A DNA stretch of 14,029 bases from positions 1 through 14,029 of the forward strand of contig JAGAEB010000120.1 in assembly GCA_017613335.1 (NCBI GenBank), in the 5' to 3' direction. The notes under the pieces were generated by a model that worked only from the letters and a program-made list of their open reading frames with translations, was not told where the DNA came from and searched no databases. Below, piece after piece: positions 5,650 to 13,100 of the stretch. The translations under genes were made by a program, and so were the position numbers. Positions within the stretch are counted from its first letter, which is position 1; each line of letters starts with the position of its first letter. This DNA comes from Methanosarcinaceae archaeon (GTDB taxonomy: Archaea; Halobacteriota; Methanosarcinia; Methanosarcinales; Methanosarcinaceae).

Positions 5650-7215
5650 TCAGATGCCGTCTTCGCTTTCATCGATGATCCGGTACAGGAGATCCATATC
5701 GATGTTGGCGCGGACGATCTCTGCGAGCCGGTCATAGCTTTCCTGTTTTTTCTGCATGAGGCTGAAAGTGACCGGGAGCGGTCCGAGACCTTTTCTTTCA
5801 CGGAGAGCATTTAAGACGGCTCTTCTGAAGCCGTCGTGATCGAAGCAACCGTGGATGTAGGTACCCAGAACGAGGCCGTCTTTGCTGACGAGACCGTCTT
5901 CAAGATCGACTTTTTCGCCGGAGCGCGTCCGGATCGTGAACGGGTGGTCGACGCTTTCTGCGTTTCCGTTTTCTTCGTCTTCGAACGTCGTTCTGCCCAT
6001 GTGGATCTCATATCCGTAGATCCCGTCGAAGTCAAATGACTTTCCGAGGAAATTTTTGATATGGCACCGGCCGGTCACCTGGTGCATGACTTTGTCACCG
6101 ACGAAAAGCGTCGATGTGTTGAGAAGGCCCATGCCGCGGATCTCATCCCTCTCTTCGTTCTCGGTATGATCCGGATCCCGGACGATCTGTCCGAGCATCT
6201 GATAACCGCCGCAGATGCCGACGACGGGCGTTCCGGCTTTCACGCGCTTTAAGATTTCTGCTTCATAGCCGTTTTCTCTCAGATAAGCCATGTCGTCCGT
6301 CGTGTTCTTGCTGCCGGGGAGAAGGATCATGTCGGCGTTCTCAGGGATCGGCTCGCCGGGCTGGACGTAGATGAACTGAACATCCGGCTCGTCCGCCAGG
6401 CTGTCGAAATCGGTGAAATTGGCCATCTTGGGCGTTCTGAGAACGGCCAGAACAAGATCGGCTTTTTCTTTGTGCGTACTCTTGCCGGCAAGAGAAACGG
6501 AGTCTTCATCGTCGATGCCGAGATCATCGATGGCCGGGATGACACCGAGGACGGGCTTTCCGGTCTTCTTTTCCAGGAAATCGATCGCCGGCTTCAGGAG
6601 CGTGACGTCGCCGCGGAATTTGTTGATGATGAGACCTTTGACGAGGTCGCGTTCGTCCGGATCGAGGAGTTCGAGCGTGCCGACGAGAGATGCCAGACAG
6701 CCGCCGCGGTCGATATCGCCGATGAGGATGACGGGCGCATTGAGATACTTGGCGATGCGCATGTTGACGATATCCGTGTCTTTGAGATTGACTTCTGCCG
6801 GGCTTCCCGCGCCTTCGATGACGAGGATGTCAGCCATCCTGTCGCGGCGGATGTCGGCCAGGCATTCCTTGACGACTTCAAATGCCTTCAGGGAATAGCC
6901 TTCGTGGTATTCCCTGGCCGACATGTTCCCGTACGGAACGCCGCGCAGGATCACCTGGGAACAGGCATTGCCGGTCGGCTTCAGCAGGACCGGATTCATC
7001 TCGACCATCGGAGACATGCCGGCTGCTTCCGCCTGAACGACCTGGGCGCGGCCCATCTCGCCGCCGGAGCGGGTCACATAGGAATTGAGAGCCATATTCT
7101 GCGCCTTGAACGGCATGCAGGACTTTCCGTCACGATAAAGAATGCGGCAGACAGCCGCATTGAGAATGCTTTTCCCGACATGGGAACTCGTTCCCTGGAA
7201 CATGATATATTTCAT
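5650..7215 (-). CDS. cbiP: Cobyric acid synthase (glutamine-hydrolysing)
   Basis: CbiP/CobQ amidates side chains b, d, e and g of adenosylcobyrinic acid a,c-diamide, using ATP and glutamine-derived ammonia, to give adenosylcobyric acid. The 521-residue length is normal. The N-terminal dethiobiotin-synthetase-like ATPase domain carries GTSSHVGKS (8-16), KAQNMALNSYV (37-47) and IEGAGSPAE (133-141). The C-terminal class I amidotransferase domain has LLPGSKNT (298-305), the nucleophile C335 in GICGGYQMLG, and H455 in YIHGCFDH. The degraded SD GTGATC lies five bases before ATG 7215. It follows cbiA by 173 bases on the same strand, so the two probably act in one pathway and may be co-transcribed. 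It has its own terminator. No other corrinoid gene is in the window. Confidence 0.97.
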   Translation of the reverse strand: MKYIMFQGTSSHVGKSILNAAVCRILYRDGKSCMPFKAQNMALNSYVTRSGGEMGRAQVVQAEAAGMSPMVEMNPVLLKPTGNACSQVILRGVPYGNMSAREYHEGYSLKAFEVVKECLADIRRDRMADILVIEGAGSPAEVNLKDTDIVNMRIAKYLNAPVILIGDIDRGGCLASLVGTLELLDPDERDLVKGLIINKFRGDVTLLKPAIDFLEKKTGKPVLGVIPAIDDLGIDDEDSVSLAGKSTHKEKADLVLAVLRTPKMANFTDFDSLADEPDVQFIYVQPGEPIPENADMILLPGSKNTTDDMAYLRENGYEAEILKRVKAGTPVVGICGGYQMLGQIVRDPDHTENEERDEIRGMGLLNTSTLFVGDKVMHQVTGRCHIKNFLGKSFDFDGIYGYEIHMGRTTFEDEENGNAESVDHPFTIRTRSGEKVDLEDGLVSKDGLVLGTYIHGCFDHDGFRRAVLNALRERKGLGPLPVTFSLMQKKQESYDRLAEIVRANIDMDLLYRIIDESEDGI

Positions 7216-7286
7216 AAAAGATCACACTTGAAACAATAATAGACCCGGCAGGATGACCGGAAACAATGATAAACGGACAATCAGCA

Positions 7287-7373
7287 GACAGAATGATGAC
7301 CCGATCGGATCACCGGACAGAATGATGACCCGATCGGATCACCGGACTGAACGATGATCAGATCAGATCGGCA
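7287..7373. repeat. 29-bp direct repeat between cbiA and cbiP
   Basis: Two identical 29-bp units (7287-7315 and 7316-7344) start gacagaatgatgacccgatc; a third at 7345-7373 is about three quarters identical. They fill half of the 173-base gap between the cobalamin genes. There are no spacers, so this is not a CRISPR. Each unit holds a CCGG at its end and a cgatcg palindrome. Confidence 0.9.
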
Positions 7374-7388
7374 GACTCACGAATATCC

Positions 7389-8786
7389 TCAGTTTTTGCT
7401 TTTATTCTCTTTGTACTTTTCGCATTTTCCGATGAAATGTTCTGCCAGTGACGGATCGCCGGCGAAGTGGAGATGCAGGTAGGAAGCCAGGACGTTTCCC
7501 TGTGAAAATCCGGATCTGTAACAGGCGCCGGTCCTCATTTTCCGGAATTCGAACGCCCACGGGAAAGCGTCTTCATCCGTGCCTGCCGCAAGATCCATCG
7601 TCGAGAAATGGAATTCGTGACCGCGGATGACGTGGCCGGGCTCTGAGAGAACGTTTTCCGACAGCGCTTCTGCTTCGACATAGCCGACGGTCTGAAGTTT
7701 TTTCGTCATGGAACAGACGGCCGGGATCAGGCCGACCATATCGAATGTCTTTCCGTCGAAATCGGTGATCTTTTCCGTGAGATACATGAGACCGCCGCAT
7801 TCGGCAAAAACGGGAAGGCCGGCGGCTGCTTTTTCACGGATGTCGCGTTTCATGGAATCGTTTTCCGAAAGACGGTCGACGAAAAGCTCCGGAAAACCGC
7901 CGCCGATCATGAGACCGTCGACATCGGGAAGCGTCGCATCATTCATCGGGCTGAAACGGACGAGTTCCGCGCCCATTGATTCAAGAACCTGGAGACTTTC
8001 CGGATAGTAGAAAGTGAAAGCTTCATCGTCGGCAACGCCGATCCTGACTTTCTTTTCAGTTTGTGACATCTCTTTTTCCGGCAGATCGATCATTTCGGCG
8101 TTTTCTGCCAGTTCGATGATCCTGTCAATGAAAAGGCTTTTTTCGACCGCTTCGCGGATGAGGCCGATCTGGCGGATGTCGTCATCGTTTTCCTCAACAG
8201 GGAGCAGTCCGAGATGTCTTTCCGAGATGGAAAGGGCATCATCGCGGTGCATGCAGCCGAAGACCGGGATGCCGGCTTTTTCCATGGCTTCGCGGATCAT
8301 TATTTCATGTGAATCGGAACCGAGTCTGTTGAGGATGACGCCTGCCAGCCGGACTTCAGGATCATAATTCTTAAAACCGAGCGCGATGGCGGCGGCGCTG
8401 TCGCCCATGGATTTGACGTCGATGACGAGGAGCACCGGGATCTTCAGAAGCTTTGAGATCTCGGCCGTGCTGCTGATGCCGCCGCGGCCGCCGTCATAGA
8501 GACCCATGACGCCTTCAACGACAGCCATGTCGCACTGAGAAGCCGTTCTGAAAAAAATTTCGGCCATCTTTTCTTTATCCATGAGCCAGGTATCGAGATT
8601 GTGACCTTTTTTGCCGCTCGCGATCCTGTGATAGCCCGGATCGATGTAATCAGGACCGATCTTGTAGGCCTGGACATTGATGCCTTTTGCCCGGAGAGCA
8701 GCCAGAAGGCCGCTGACGATCGTCGTTTTTCCGGAACCGCTCTGCGTTGCTGCGATAAGTACACGGGGAATGGACTGCTGAGTCAT
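7389..8786 (-). CDS. cbiA: Cobyrinic acid a,c-diamide synthase family protein
   Basis: CbiA amidates the a and c side chains of cobyrinic acid with glutamine and ATP. The 465 residues match the family. The N-terminal ATPase domain has TQSGSGKTT (14-22), KIGPDYIDP (42-50), NLDTW (63-67) and EGVMGLYDG (91-99). The C-terminal amidotransferase domain has IGGGFPE (294-300), nucleophile C330 in FAECGGLMYL, and H438/H440 in YLHLHFAGDP. ATG 8786 is preceded by GGAG seven bases upstream. In methanogens a close homologue, CfbB, amidates Ni-sirohydrochlorin for coenzyme F430. The neighbouring cbiP favours the cobalamin role, but sequence alone does not exclude CfbB. The lysine-rich C-terminal tail is unremarkable. 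Confidence 0.93.
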   Translation of the reverse strand: MTQQSIPRVLIAATQSGSGKTTIVSGLLAALRAKGINVQAYKIGPDYIDPGYHRIASGKKGHNLDTWLMDKEKMAEIFFRTASQCDMAVVEGVMGLYDGGRGGISSTAEISKLLKIPVLLVIDVKSMGDSAAAIALGFKNYDPEVRLAGVILNRLGSDSHEIMIREAMEKAGIPVFGCMHRDDALSISERHLGLLPVEENDDDIRQIGLIREAVEKSLFIDRIIELAENAEMIDLPEKEMSQTEKKVRIGVADDEAFTFYYPESLQVLESMGAELVRFSPMNDATLPDVDGLMIGGGFPELFVDRLSENDSMKRDIREKAAAGLPVFAECGGLMYLTEKITDFDGKTFDMVGLIPAVCSMTKKLQTVGYVEAEALSENVLSEPGHVIRGHEFHFSTMDLAAGTDEDAFPWAFEFRKMRTGACYRSGFSQGNVLASYLHLHFAGDPSLAEHFIGKCEKYKENKSKN

Positions 8787-9140
8787 GATTGAACTCCGTC
8801 AATTCTGAATGCCGGGATCCGGATATCAGGAACGGGTTCCTGAAAGGAAGCCGGAAAATAAGATGGATCCGAAGAATAAAATGAGAACCTGTCAGAAATA
8901 TGGATGCGAACGGTTCAGTTCTTCAGGATCATCAGGACAGAATAAAACAAATTTAGTTTAAGAAAGGGTCTGACGTTATATTAAATTAATCTGACGCCGG
9001 AAACCGTCAGAACCGGATTGAAAAAAGAAGAGCGGAAAGTTGTGAAAAAATCGAGGAAAGGAATAAAAAAAGAAATGCGGAAAGGAATGAAAAAGAAGAG
9101 CGGAAAGGAATGAAAAAGAAGCGCAGAAAACATCCGAAAT
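8787..9140. other. AT- and purine-rich intergenic region between pfdA terminator and cbiA
   Basis: No supported gene. It holds a possible TATA-like box for cbiA at 8976-8990 (minus strand ATTAATTTAATATAAC), which would leave a leader of about 160 bases. Downstream of pfdA lies a run of purine-rich 23-24 bp repeats (9020-9130). I looked for a cobalamin riboswitch core in the leader and did not find one. Confidence 0.5.
9020..9130 (-). repeat. Degenerate 23-24 bp tandem repeat giving T-tracts on the minus strand
   Basis: On the plus strand the unit is close to gaatgaaaaagaagagcggaaag, seen about five times with drift (for example gaataaaaaaagaaatgcggaaag at 9061-9084). On the transcribed minus strand each unit gives a C/T-rich stretch with a run of five to seven T, so the array offers serial U-tracts after the pfdA hairpin terminator. 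Confidence 0.8.
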
Positions 9141-9174
9141 AAAAAAAAGGTTTCATGGAAGATTCCATGAAACC
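9141..9174 (-). terminator. pfdA: Stem-loop/T8 terminator after pfdA
   Basis: ggtttcatggaa (9149-9160) and ttccatgaaacc (9163-9174) form a perfect 12-bp arm pair around two bases. On the minus strand the hairpin is followed by eight T (9141-9148). It starts 27 bases past the pfdA stop and closes the translation cluster. Confidence 0.85.
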
Positions 9175-9201
9175 GGACCGGCGGAAGGCACGGAAGAGAT
9201 C

Positions 9202-9627
9202 TCAGTTCTTTCCGGAATTGAGTTTGTCTTCGATGTCTTTCATATTCCGGCCGAGAGTTGTCAGTGACGCATTGACGTCCTGCATCATTTTACCGAATCT
9301 CTCCTGACGATTCTTGAGGAACTCGATCGCTTCGTCGGCAGATTTTTCGATATTGACGCCGGCGCCGACATTGATGATGACTTTGGAAACGGAGCGGACC
9401 TCTGCGTAAACGAGGCAGCCGGATCCGACAGGGACGATCGATTCTGCGGCGCCCTTTTCCGTGGCCTCTTTGAGGCCGGTCAAAGTCTGTATCGAACTTT
9501 CACAGGCGGCCAGATTCCCGCGGATCATCGTGATCTGATCCCGGGCAACGGCAACGGCCTGCTGAAGTTCCCCGTAACGGGCAGCCAGGACGCGGGCTTC
9601 CTGTTCACTGACAGCCATCGTGCTCAT
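9202..9627 (-). CDS. pfdA: Prefoldin alpha subunit
   Basis: This 141-residue protein is the alpha subunit of the archaeal prefoldin (GimC) hexamer, which holds unfolded proteins and passes them to the thermosome in the cytosol. An N-terminal helix (ARYGELQQAVAVARDQI) and a C-terminal helix (AIEFLKNRQERFGKMMQDV) form the coiled coil. The centre has the family's beta-hairpin segment with VPVGSGCLVYAEV and VIINVGAGV, the latter resembling the conserved LVDVGTGY-type motif. ATG 9627 overlaps the rpl18a stop as ATGA, implying translational coupling; an in-frame ATG at 9618 is the alternative. In many Euryarchaeota ftsY follows this gene, but here a terminator does. Confidence 0.95.
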   Translation of the reverse strand: MSTMAVSEQEARVLAARYGELQQAVAVARDQITMIRGNLAACESSIQTLTGLKEATEKGAAESIVPVGSGCLVYAEVRSVSKVIINVGAGVNIEKSADEAIEFLKNRQERFGKMMQDVNASLTTLGRNMKDIEDKLNSGKN

Positions 9628-9803
9628 TCCTCGGCGCTGACGCTTTCGATACGGATCAGACGTCTCGGGAGACCGTGCTGGCTGCCGATCGTAGAGTAGA
9701 CTTTCTCGACGGCGTTCTTTTCATTCAGACTTTCAACAGTCTTGGTGAATTTTTCCCAGTCAAATCCTGTTTTAAACTGTCCTTTGATAACAAAAGTACT
9801 CAT
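9624..9803 (-). CDS. rpl18a: Large ribosomal subunit protein L18Ae (LX, L20a)
   Basis: This 59-residue protein starts MSTFVIKGQFKTG and contains WEKFTKTVE, EKVYSTIGSQHGLPRR and ends IRIESVSAEE. The pattern of KG-F, KF-KEV, E-YS-IGS-HG--R is typical of archaeal LX/L18Ae, a 50S protein of 55-80 residues. ATG 9803 has a strong GAGGTGA six bases upstream. The TGA (9624-9626) overlaps the pfdA start. It lies between aIF6 and pfdA in the usual archaeal order. It is short enough that automated calling may miss it. Confidence 0.93.
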   Translation of the reverse strand: MSTFVIKGQFKTGFDWEKFTKTVESLNEKNAVEKVYSTIGSQHGLPRRLIRIESVSAEE

Positions 9804-9941
9804 TTAGGTTCACCTCGTGATATTCGGATATTTGCTTTCTTTCCTTTTTCCGGAAAAATCCCGGATTTCCGGAGGTCTTGGTCTTCTGCTGCGGTAATTG
9901 ATCCTGCGATGAAGATCCTGAAGGTCTTTGTCCTTCATTCC

Positions 9942-10610
9942 TCATTCTTCGTTTCCGACGAAACCGAGCGCTTCGGCGATACGGCCGGCTTCATAACCGC
10001 TCGTCTCGTCACCGGTCACATATCCCTTTGAATTGGCCAGGATGCCGGATCCTGTCATTCCGGATCCGAAATTGACGCTTCCGGTCATCGGCTCGATGCC
10101 GAAAAGATCTTCAAGCATCGCTTTTTCATCATCGGAGACGCCCGGATGGACGATCAGACCGTTGTTCGTCACACAGCCGGCCATGCCGACCGTCTTGATC
10201 CCGGCGATCGTTCCTCTCTGAACATCGATCCTGAGGGCGCTGCTGATCATTTCGACAGCTTTGTCGGATACTTCCGGGCTGACGAGTCCGGCCGTATCAT
10301 TTGCCAGAAGGATGTTTCCGACGGCGTTGATCTTTCCCGGCACATAGCTGACCGGAATATCCAGAAGCTTTTCCAGACTTCCGGCGCCGGTCTTTCCGGA
10401 GATCAGATAGCCGCTGCTGTTGCCTTTTGAAAGCGTTCCGATGAGGATGCTGTCACGGATCAGACCGACGTGAACGGGCACTTTCAGACGCTTTTCGAGG
10501 ACATCGCAGGCTTCGGCGGACGTCCCTTCCGGGACAAAGCAGAAATCTTCGGTGCAGGCAGCAAAGACCCCGATTACCGGGGAATCCATAATTTTAATCG
10601 TAGTCGTCAT
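9942..10610 (-). CDS. eif6: Translation initiation factor 6 (aIF6)
   Basis: aIF6 binds the large ribosomal subunit and keeps it from joining the small one too early. The 222-residue length is standard. The sequence shows the repeated alpha/beta modules of the five-fold propeller: SPVIGVFAACTEDFCFVP at the start, LIRDSILIGTLSKGNSSGYL, INAVGNILLANDTAGLVSP, RGTIAGIKTVGMAGCVTNNG-LIVHPG and GSVNFGSGMTGSGILANSKG. Each module ends in a G-x-LLANDxG-like or N-GLLVHP-like turn typical of the family. AGGA lies about seven bases before ATG 10610. It stands downstream of rpl31e by 171 bases and upstream of rpl18a by 138. Confidence 0.96.
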   Translation of the reverse strand: MTTTIKIMDSPVIGVFAACTEDFCFVPEGTSAEACDVLEKRLKVPVHVGLIRDSILIGTLSKGNSSGYLISGKTGAGSLEKLLDIPVSYVPGKINAVGNILLANDTAGLVSPEVSDKAVEMISSALRIDVQRGTIAGIKTVGMAGCVTNNGLIVHPGVSDDEKAMLEDLFGIEPMTGSVNFGSGMTGSGILANSKGYVTGDETSGYEAGRIAEALGFVGNEE

Positions 10611-10781
10611 GTTCTTTCCTGATCCCGTGATGCCTTTTCCGGAAAAATGTCTTCCTGAGAAGACAGGCTCTTCCGGCCTGAAGCATCACAGGAAATGTTT
10701 TTTACCGGCATCGTCCGGCATTTTCAGCGGACGGCCGGACTGTTTTTCACGGATCGGCAGGAACAGAAGGAAACGACAGCA

Positions 10782-11054
10782 TCAGGCTTTGGATAATTCT
10801 GCCTGAACTTCACCGTCGTCGTATTTGGCGGCTTTGACGCGGATGTATGACGGCGGCTTTTCGGCTCCTCTTTCCCAGATGTACTCGTTGATGGTCTTGT
10901 CGATCTTGATCTTTTCGGGATCTGCTTTCATGTGTCTTTCGAGATACTCGCGGATGAGCGTGATCGCTTTGGGCGCTCTCTTCCATCTCGGAGCAACTTT
11001 GACACCTCTCAGCGGGATGGTGTAAATCTGTTCTTTAACAATATCTTCTGCCAT
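10782..11054 (-). CDS. rpl31e: Large ribosomal subunit protein L31e
   Basis: This 90-residue archaeal/eukaryotic L31e protein lies near the 50S tunnel exit. Family signs are the N-terminal YTIPLRGVKVAPRWKRAPKA segment, the basic helix AITLIREYLERHMKAD, and DKTINEYIWERGAEKPPS-YIRVKA, a well-known conserved stretch. The length is normal. AAGGTG lies about five bases before ATG 11054. It follows rpl39e by 117 bases; that gap contains a nested hairpin. Confidence 0.97.
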   Translation of the reverse strand: MAEDIVKEQIYTIPLRGVKVAPRWKRAPKAITLIREYLERHMKADPEKIKIDKTINEYIWERGAEKPPSYIRVKAAKYDDGEVQAELSKA

Positions 11055-11101
11055 GTTGACACCTTTTATAATTAAGACAAATGCATTTCACGGATAAGAC
11101 C

Positions 11102-11147
11102 CGGGTTTTCGGAAACGGATCTTCTGAAGATCATCTGTGAAAACCCG
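11102..11147 (-). other. Nested hairpin in the rpl39e-rpl31e spacer
   Basis: cgggttttc (11102-11110) pairs with gaaaacccg (11139-11147), and inside it gatctt (11118-11123) pairs with aagatc (11127-11132) around ctg. It lies 24 bases after rpl39e and about 48 before rpl31e. There is no T-tract right after it on the minus strand, so it looks more like a processing or translational control element than a terminator. Confidence 0.5.
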
Positions 11148-11171
11148 ATGATCCGGCTTTTTTCAGTCAGA

Positions 11172-11327
11172 TCATTTGAGTCTCAGGCTCGTTCTTCTCC
11201 AGTGGCGTCTCTGCGGGTGGGAAACGACGTTTCTCTTGGTCTTGATGATAACCCAGACCGGAACTCTGGAGTTCTGCATGTGGGCTTTTGCCAGTCTCTT
11301 CTTCTGTCCTTTCAAATTCTTAGTCAT
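11172..11327 (-). CDS. rpl39e: Large ribosomal subunit protein L39e
   Basis: This very basic 51-residue protein begins MTKNLKGQKKRLAKAHMQNS and continues RVPVWVIIKTKRNV and RRHWRRTSLRLK. The RVPxWVxxKT core and the RxWRRxxL end are diagnostic for L39e, which lines the exit tunnel. The length equals the usual 50-51 residues. ATG 11327 is preceded by AAGGTG seven bases upstream. It sits directly before rpl31e as in most Euryarchaeota, and it is below the size many gene callers accept. Confidence 0.96.
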   Translation of the reverse strand: MTKNLKGQKKRLAKAHMQNSRVPVWVIIKTKRNVVSHPQRRHWRRTSLRLK

Positions 11328-11508
11328 AAAACAACACCTTTTGCGGATAATTACGGATGACCGCGGGTTTTCTGCCGCGGATCTGTGATTGCCGGCGGCG
11401 CATTTCTCTGCGCTGTGATCTGATTATCGGAAATATTACTTCTTTCGGGAACGCCGTCTTTCAGAAAGACGGGACCGGTACAGACCGGACTGTCCGGCGG
11501 ATGCCTGA
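11328..11508. other. Spacer between PP-loop gene and rpl39e with two hairpins
   Basis: Hairpins: ccgtcttt (11454-11461) with aaagacgg (11465-11472), and two ccgcgg copies (11361-11366, 11375-11380) eight bases apart. An AT-rich patch (gaagtaatatttcc on the minus strand, near 11430-11443) could be a TATA box for rpl39e-rpl31e, leaving a leader of about 80 bases that contains the ccgcgg hairpin. I see no gene. Confidence 0.4.
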
Positions 11509-12108
11509 TCATCTGATCCTGGAAATGACCCTTGACTGCTTGTGGGACGGCGGAAAGAGCTTATCGGCTTCTTCGACGCCGAGCCTTCTGTTGAGTTCGG
11601 CTCTGAGGCCGCCTTCGTAGTCGCATTTTTCCAGGACGCGGGCTTCTTCTTCGATGATCTCGAGATGCGATTCGAGCATCTTGTTGATCGCCGAGCGTCC
11701 GAATCCCATCAACGGGCTGACGTAGCTTATGCCGTTTTTGTCTTCGATGCTCTTCCTTTCGGAAAGTTCGATCTTCGGAACACGGTCATCTCTTCTGAGA
11801 CCGTCGGCGAGAACGTCAAAGCCGCCTTCACTGATCAGACAGGCCATCGCCTGCCGGTGGATATAATTGATCGCATTGTTCGGGAATCTGTCCCGGATCA
11901 TGATTCTGCAGGCTTCATCCAGGATATCATCGTCAAGAACGATGTACCTGTGCGGGAAACCGAGTTCAGCCGCGACTTTTTTGGCGATGCTTTCCGTCGG
12001 CAGGATGCCGAAGGCAAACGTGACCAGTTCGACGTCGAAGAACGGTTCGAGGATGATCGAGGAAAGAGAACAGTCTTTCCCGCCGCTGAACATGACAACT
12101 GCTTTCAT
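11509..12108 (-). CDS. PP-loop (N-type ATP pyrophosphatase) family protein
   Basis: This 199-residue protein has the PP-loop SGGKDCSLS at residues 8-16, which adenylates a substrate by splitting ATP to AMP and PPi. The fold group includes tRNA thiolation enzymes and ThiI/TilS/QueC relatives. A conserved middle region has VLADGLRRDDRVPKIELSE near residues 99-117 and YVSPLMGFGRSAI near 129-141. It resembles the archaeal group annotated as a PP-loop ATPase related to tRNA 2-thiouridine enzymes (COG2117-like in memory), often found in this ribosomal cluster, but the reaction is not established from sequence. I see no CxxC zinc motif. ATG 12108 follows the PDCD5-family stop by 13 bases with AGGA seven bases upstream, so it is probably co-transcribed and may act on tRNA. 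Confidence 0.85.
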   Translation of the reverse strand: MKAVVMFSGGKDCSLSSIILEPFFDVELVTFAFGILPTESIAKKVAAELGFPHRYIVLDDDILDEACRIMIRDRFPNNAINYIHRQAMACLISEGGFDVLADGLRRDDRVPKIELSERKSIEDKNGISYVSPLMGFGRSAINKMLESHLEIIEEEARVLEKCDYEGGLRAELNRRLGVEEADKLFPPSHKQSRVISRIR

Positions 12109-12121
12109 GATACTGTCCTGA

Positions 12122-12481
12122 TCAAAGTCTTCTGATCGTGGTCTCTCTTTTGGGAGGCTGGATCTGCATCAGAAGTTTTTTCAGCTGCGCATCGTCGATC
12201 ATGCCCTGGAGGCGGCCGCTCTGCGCCATGGAGATCAGCTGAAGTTCCAGCTGTTCGACAAGGGCGGGGCGGGACATGCGCAGTGTTGCGAGGCGTTCGC
12301 GGGCATCGGGCGTCAGGATCTTCCTGAGGATCTCCTGCTTGCGCGCTTCCATCTCGGCTTTGGCCTGTTCCTGGCGATAAGCATCTTCAGGACCCATCTG
12401 CTGAGCAGCTGCAGCCTGAGCCTGCTGTTCCTGCATCTGGGCAAGTCTTCTTCTGCGGATTTCTTCAAGCTCACTGTCCAT
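12122..12481 (-). CDS. PDCD5-family DNA-binding protein
   Basis: This 119-residue protein from ATG 12481 (MDSELEEIRRRRLAQ) is preferred over a longer frame to 12565, because archaeal PDCD5-like proteins are about 110-120 residues and begin with exactly this kind of acidic-basic helix. A Gln/Ala-rich helix follows (MQEQQAQAAAAQQMG), then the conserved core ILTPDARERLATLRM and ISMAQSGRLQGMIDD-AQLKKLLMQI. The family is a three-helix-bundle protein reported to bind double-stranded DNA; its role in archaea is not settled. It stands between rps19e (99-base gap) and the PP-loop gene (13-base gap), its usual archaeal location. GGGAAG lies about ten bases before the start. Confidence 0.93.
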   Translation of the reverse strand: MDSELEEIRRRRLAQMQEQQAQAAAAQQMGPEDAYRQEQAKAEMEARKQEILRKILTPDARERLATLRMSRPALVEQLELQLISMAQSGRLQGMIDDAQLKKLLMQIQPPKRETTIRRL

Positions 12482-12580
12482 TTTTGACACTTCCCTGAAA
12501 CTGATCCGCCCGGAACTTTTTCCGGACGTCTGATTTCTTCGTTTTATTTCATCGCTGCAGATCACGAATTTCCGGCGGGT

Positions 12581-13033
12581 TCAGTATTTGCTGAGCTCCG
12601 GGTAAGATTCGATGATCTCGTTCTTGACCTCGTAGGCGGTGTTGTCAACGAATGAACGGCCTGCCGGGGAAACGATCCTTCCTTCTGTCTCAGTTTTGCA
12701 GACGTAGCCTGCGTCTTCGAGCTGCTGGACGGCAGTTCTGATGACAGAGCCGCTGCCTTTTGCTTTTCTGTGCGGCTTGGAACCACGGTTCTGCTTGCCG
12801 CCGTAGATGGAGGAAAGTCTCTCGACACCGATCGGGCCTTCCATGTAGACAGCTCTGAGGATGGCGGCGCATCTGGTGAACCACCAGTCTTCTTCGACCG
12901 GCGGAAGTTCTTTGTGAACGCCTGTCTTGACGAATTCTGCCCATTCCGGCGGAACGATCTTGTCATTTTCTTTCAGTTTTTCTGCAACCTTGCTGATGAA
13001 TTCAGCTGCAGGAACATCGTATGCTGTAGTCAA
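12581..13033 (-). CDS. rps19e: Small ribosomal subunit protein S19e
   Basis: This 150-residue archaeal/eukaryotic S19e protein belongs to the 30S head. It has the typical opening TAYDVPAAEFISKVAEKLKE, the WAEFVKTGVHKELPP and WWFTRCAAILRAVYM segments, GVERLSSIYGGKQNRGSKP, and the C-terminal winged-helix part with VIRTAVQQLEDAGYV and GRIVSPAGRSFVD. The start codon is TTG at 13033, supported by AAGGAG seven bases upstream and by the position of the conserved N-terminus; no in-frame ATG precedes the conserved part. It is the first recognised gene of the cluster, so regulation of the cluster probably acts in the 13034-13130 region. Confidence 0.96.
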   Translation of the reverse strand: MTTAYDVPAAEFISKVAEKLKENDKIVPPEWAEFVKTGVHKELPPVEEDWWFTRCAAILRAVYMEGPIGVERLSSIYGGKQNRGSKPHRKAKGSGSVIRTAVQQLEDAGYVCKTETEGRIVSPAGRSFVDNTAYEVKNEIIESYPELSKY

Positions 13034-13100
13034 TTTTTAGCTCCTTAAACCTGTTTGATAATTTCATATTCCGCAGACGGATCGTCCGGGAGATACGGAT

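Noticed and set aside
6472..7239. 255-codon plus-strand open frame opposite cbiP
   Set aside because: It lies fully antisense to a gene with all catalytic motifs. Its composition (rich in D, E, R, V) is what the reverse complement of this codon usage produces, and it shows no domain.
8787..8975. Cobalamin riboswitch in the cbiA leader
   Set aside because: No B12-box-like conserved core was seen. Such riboswitches are rare in archaea.
11542..12135. 197-codon plus-strand open frame opposite the PP-loop gene
   Set aside because: It is antisense to a gene with a clear SGGKD motif, has no recognisable protein pattern, and looks like a codon-usage shadow.
12482..12565. N-terminal extension of the PDCD5-family protein to 12565
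   Set aside because: The extension has no family similarity. ATG 12481 gives the usual family length and N-terminus.
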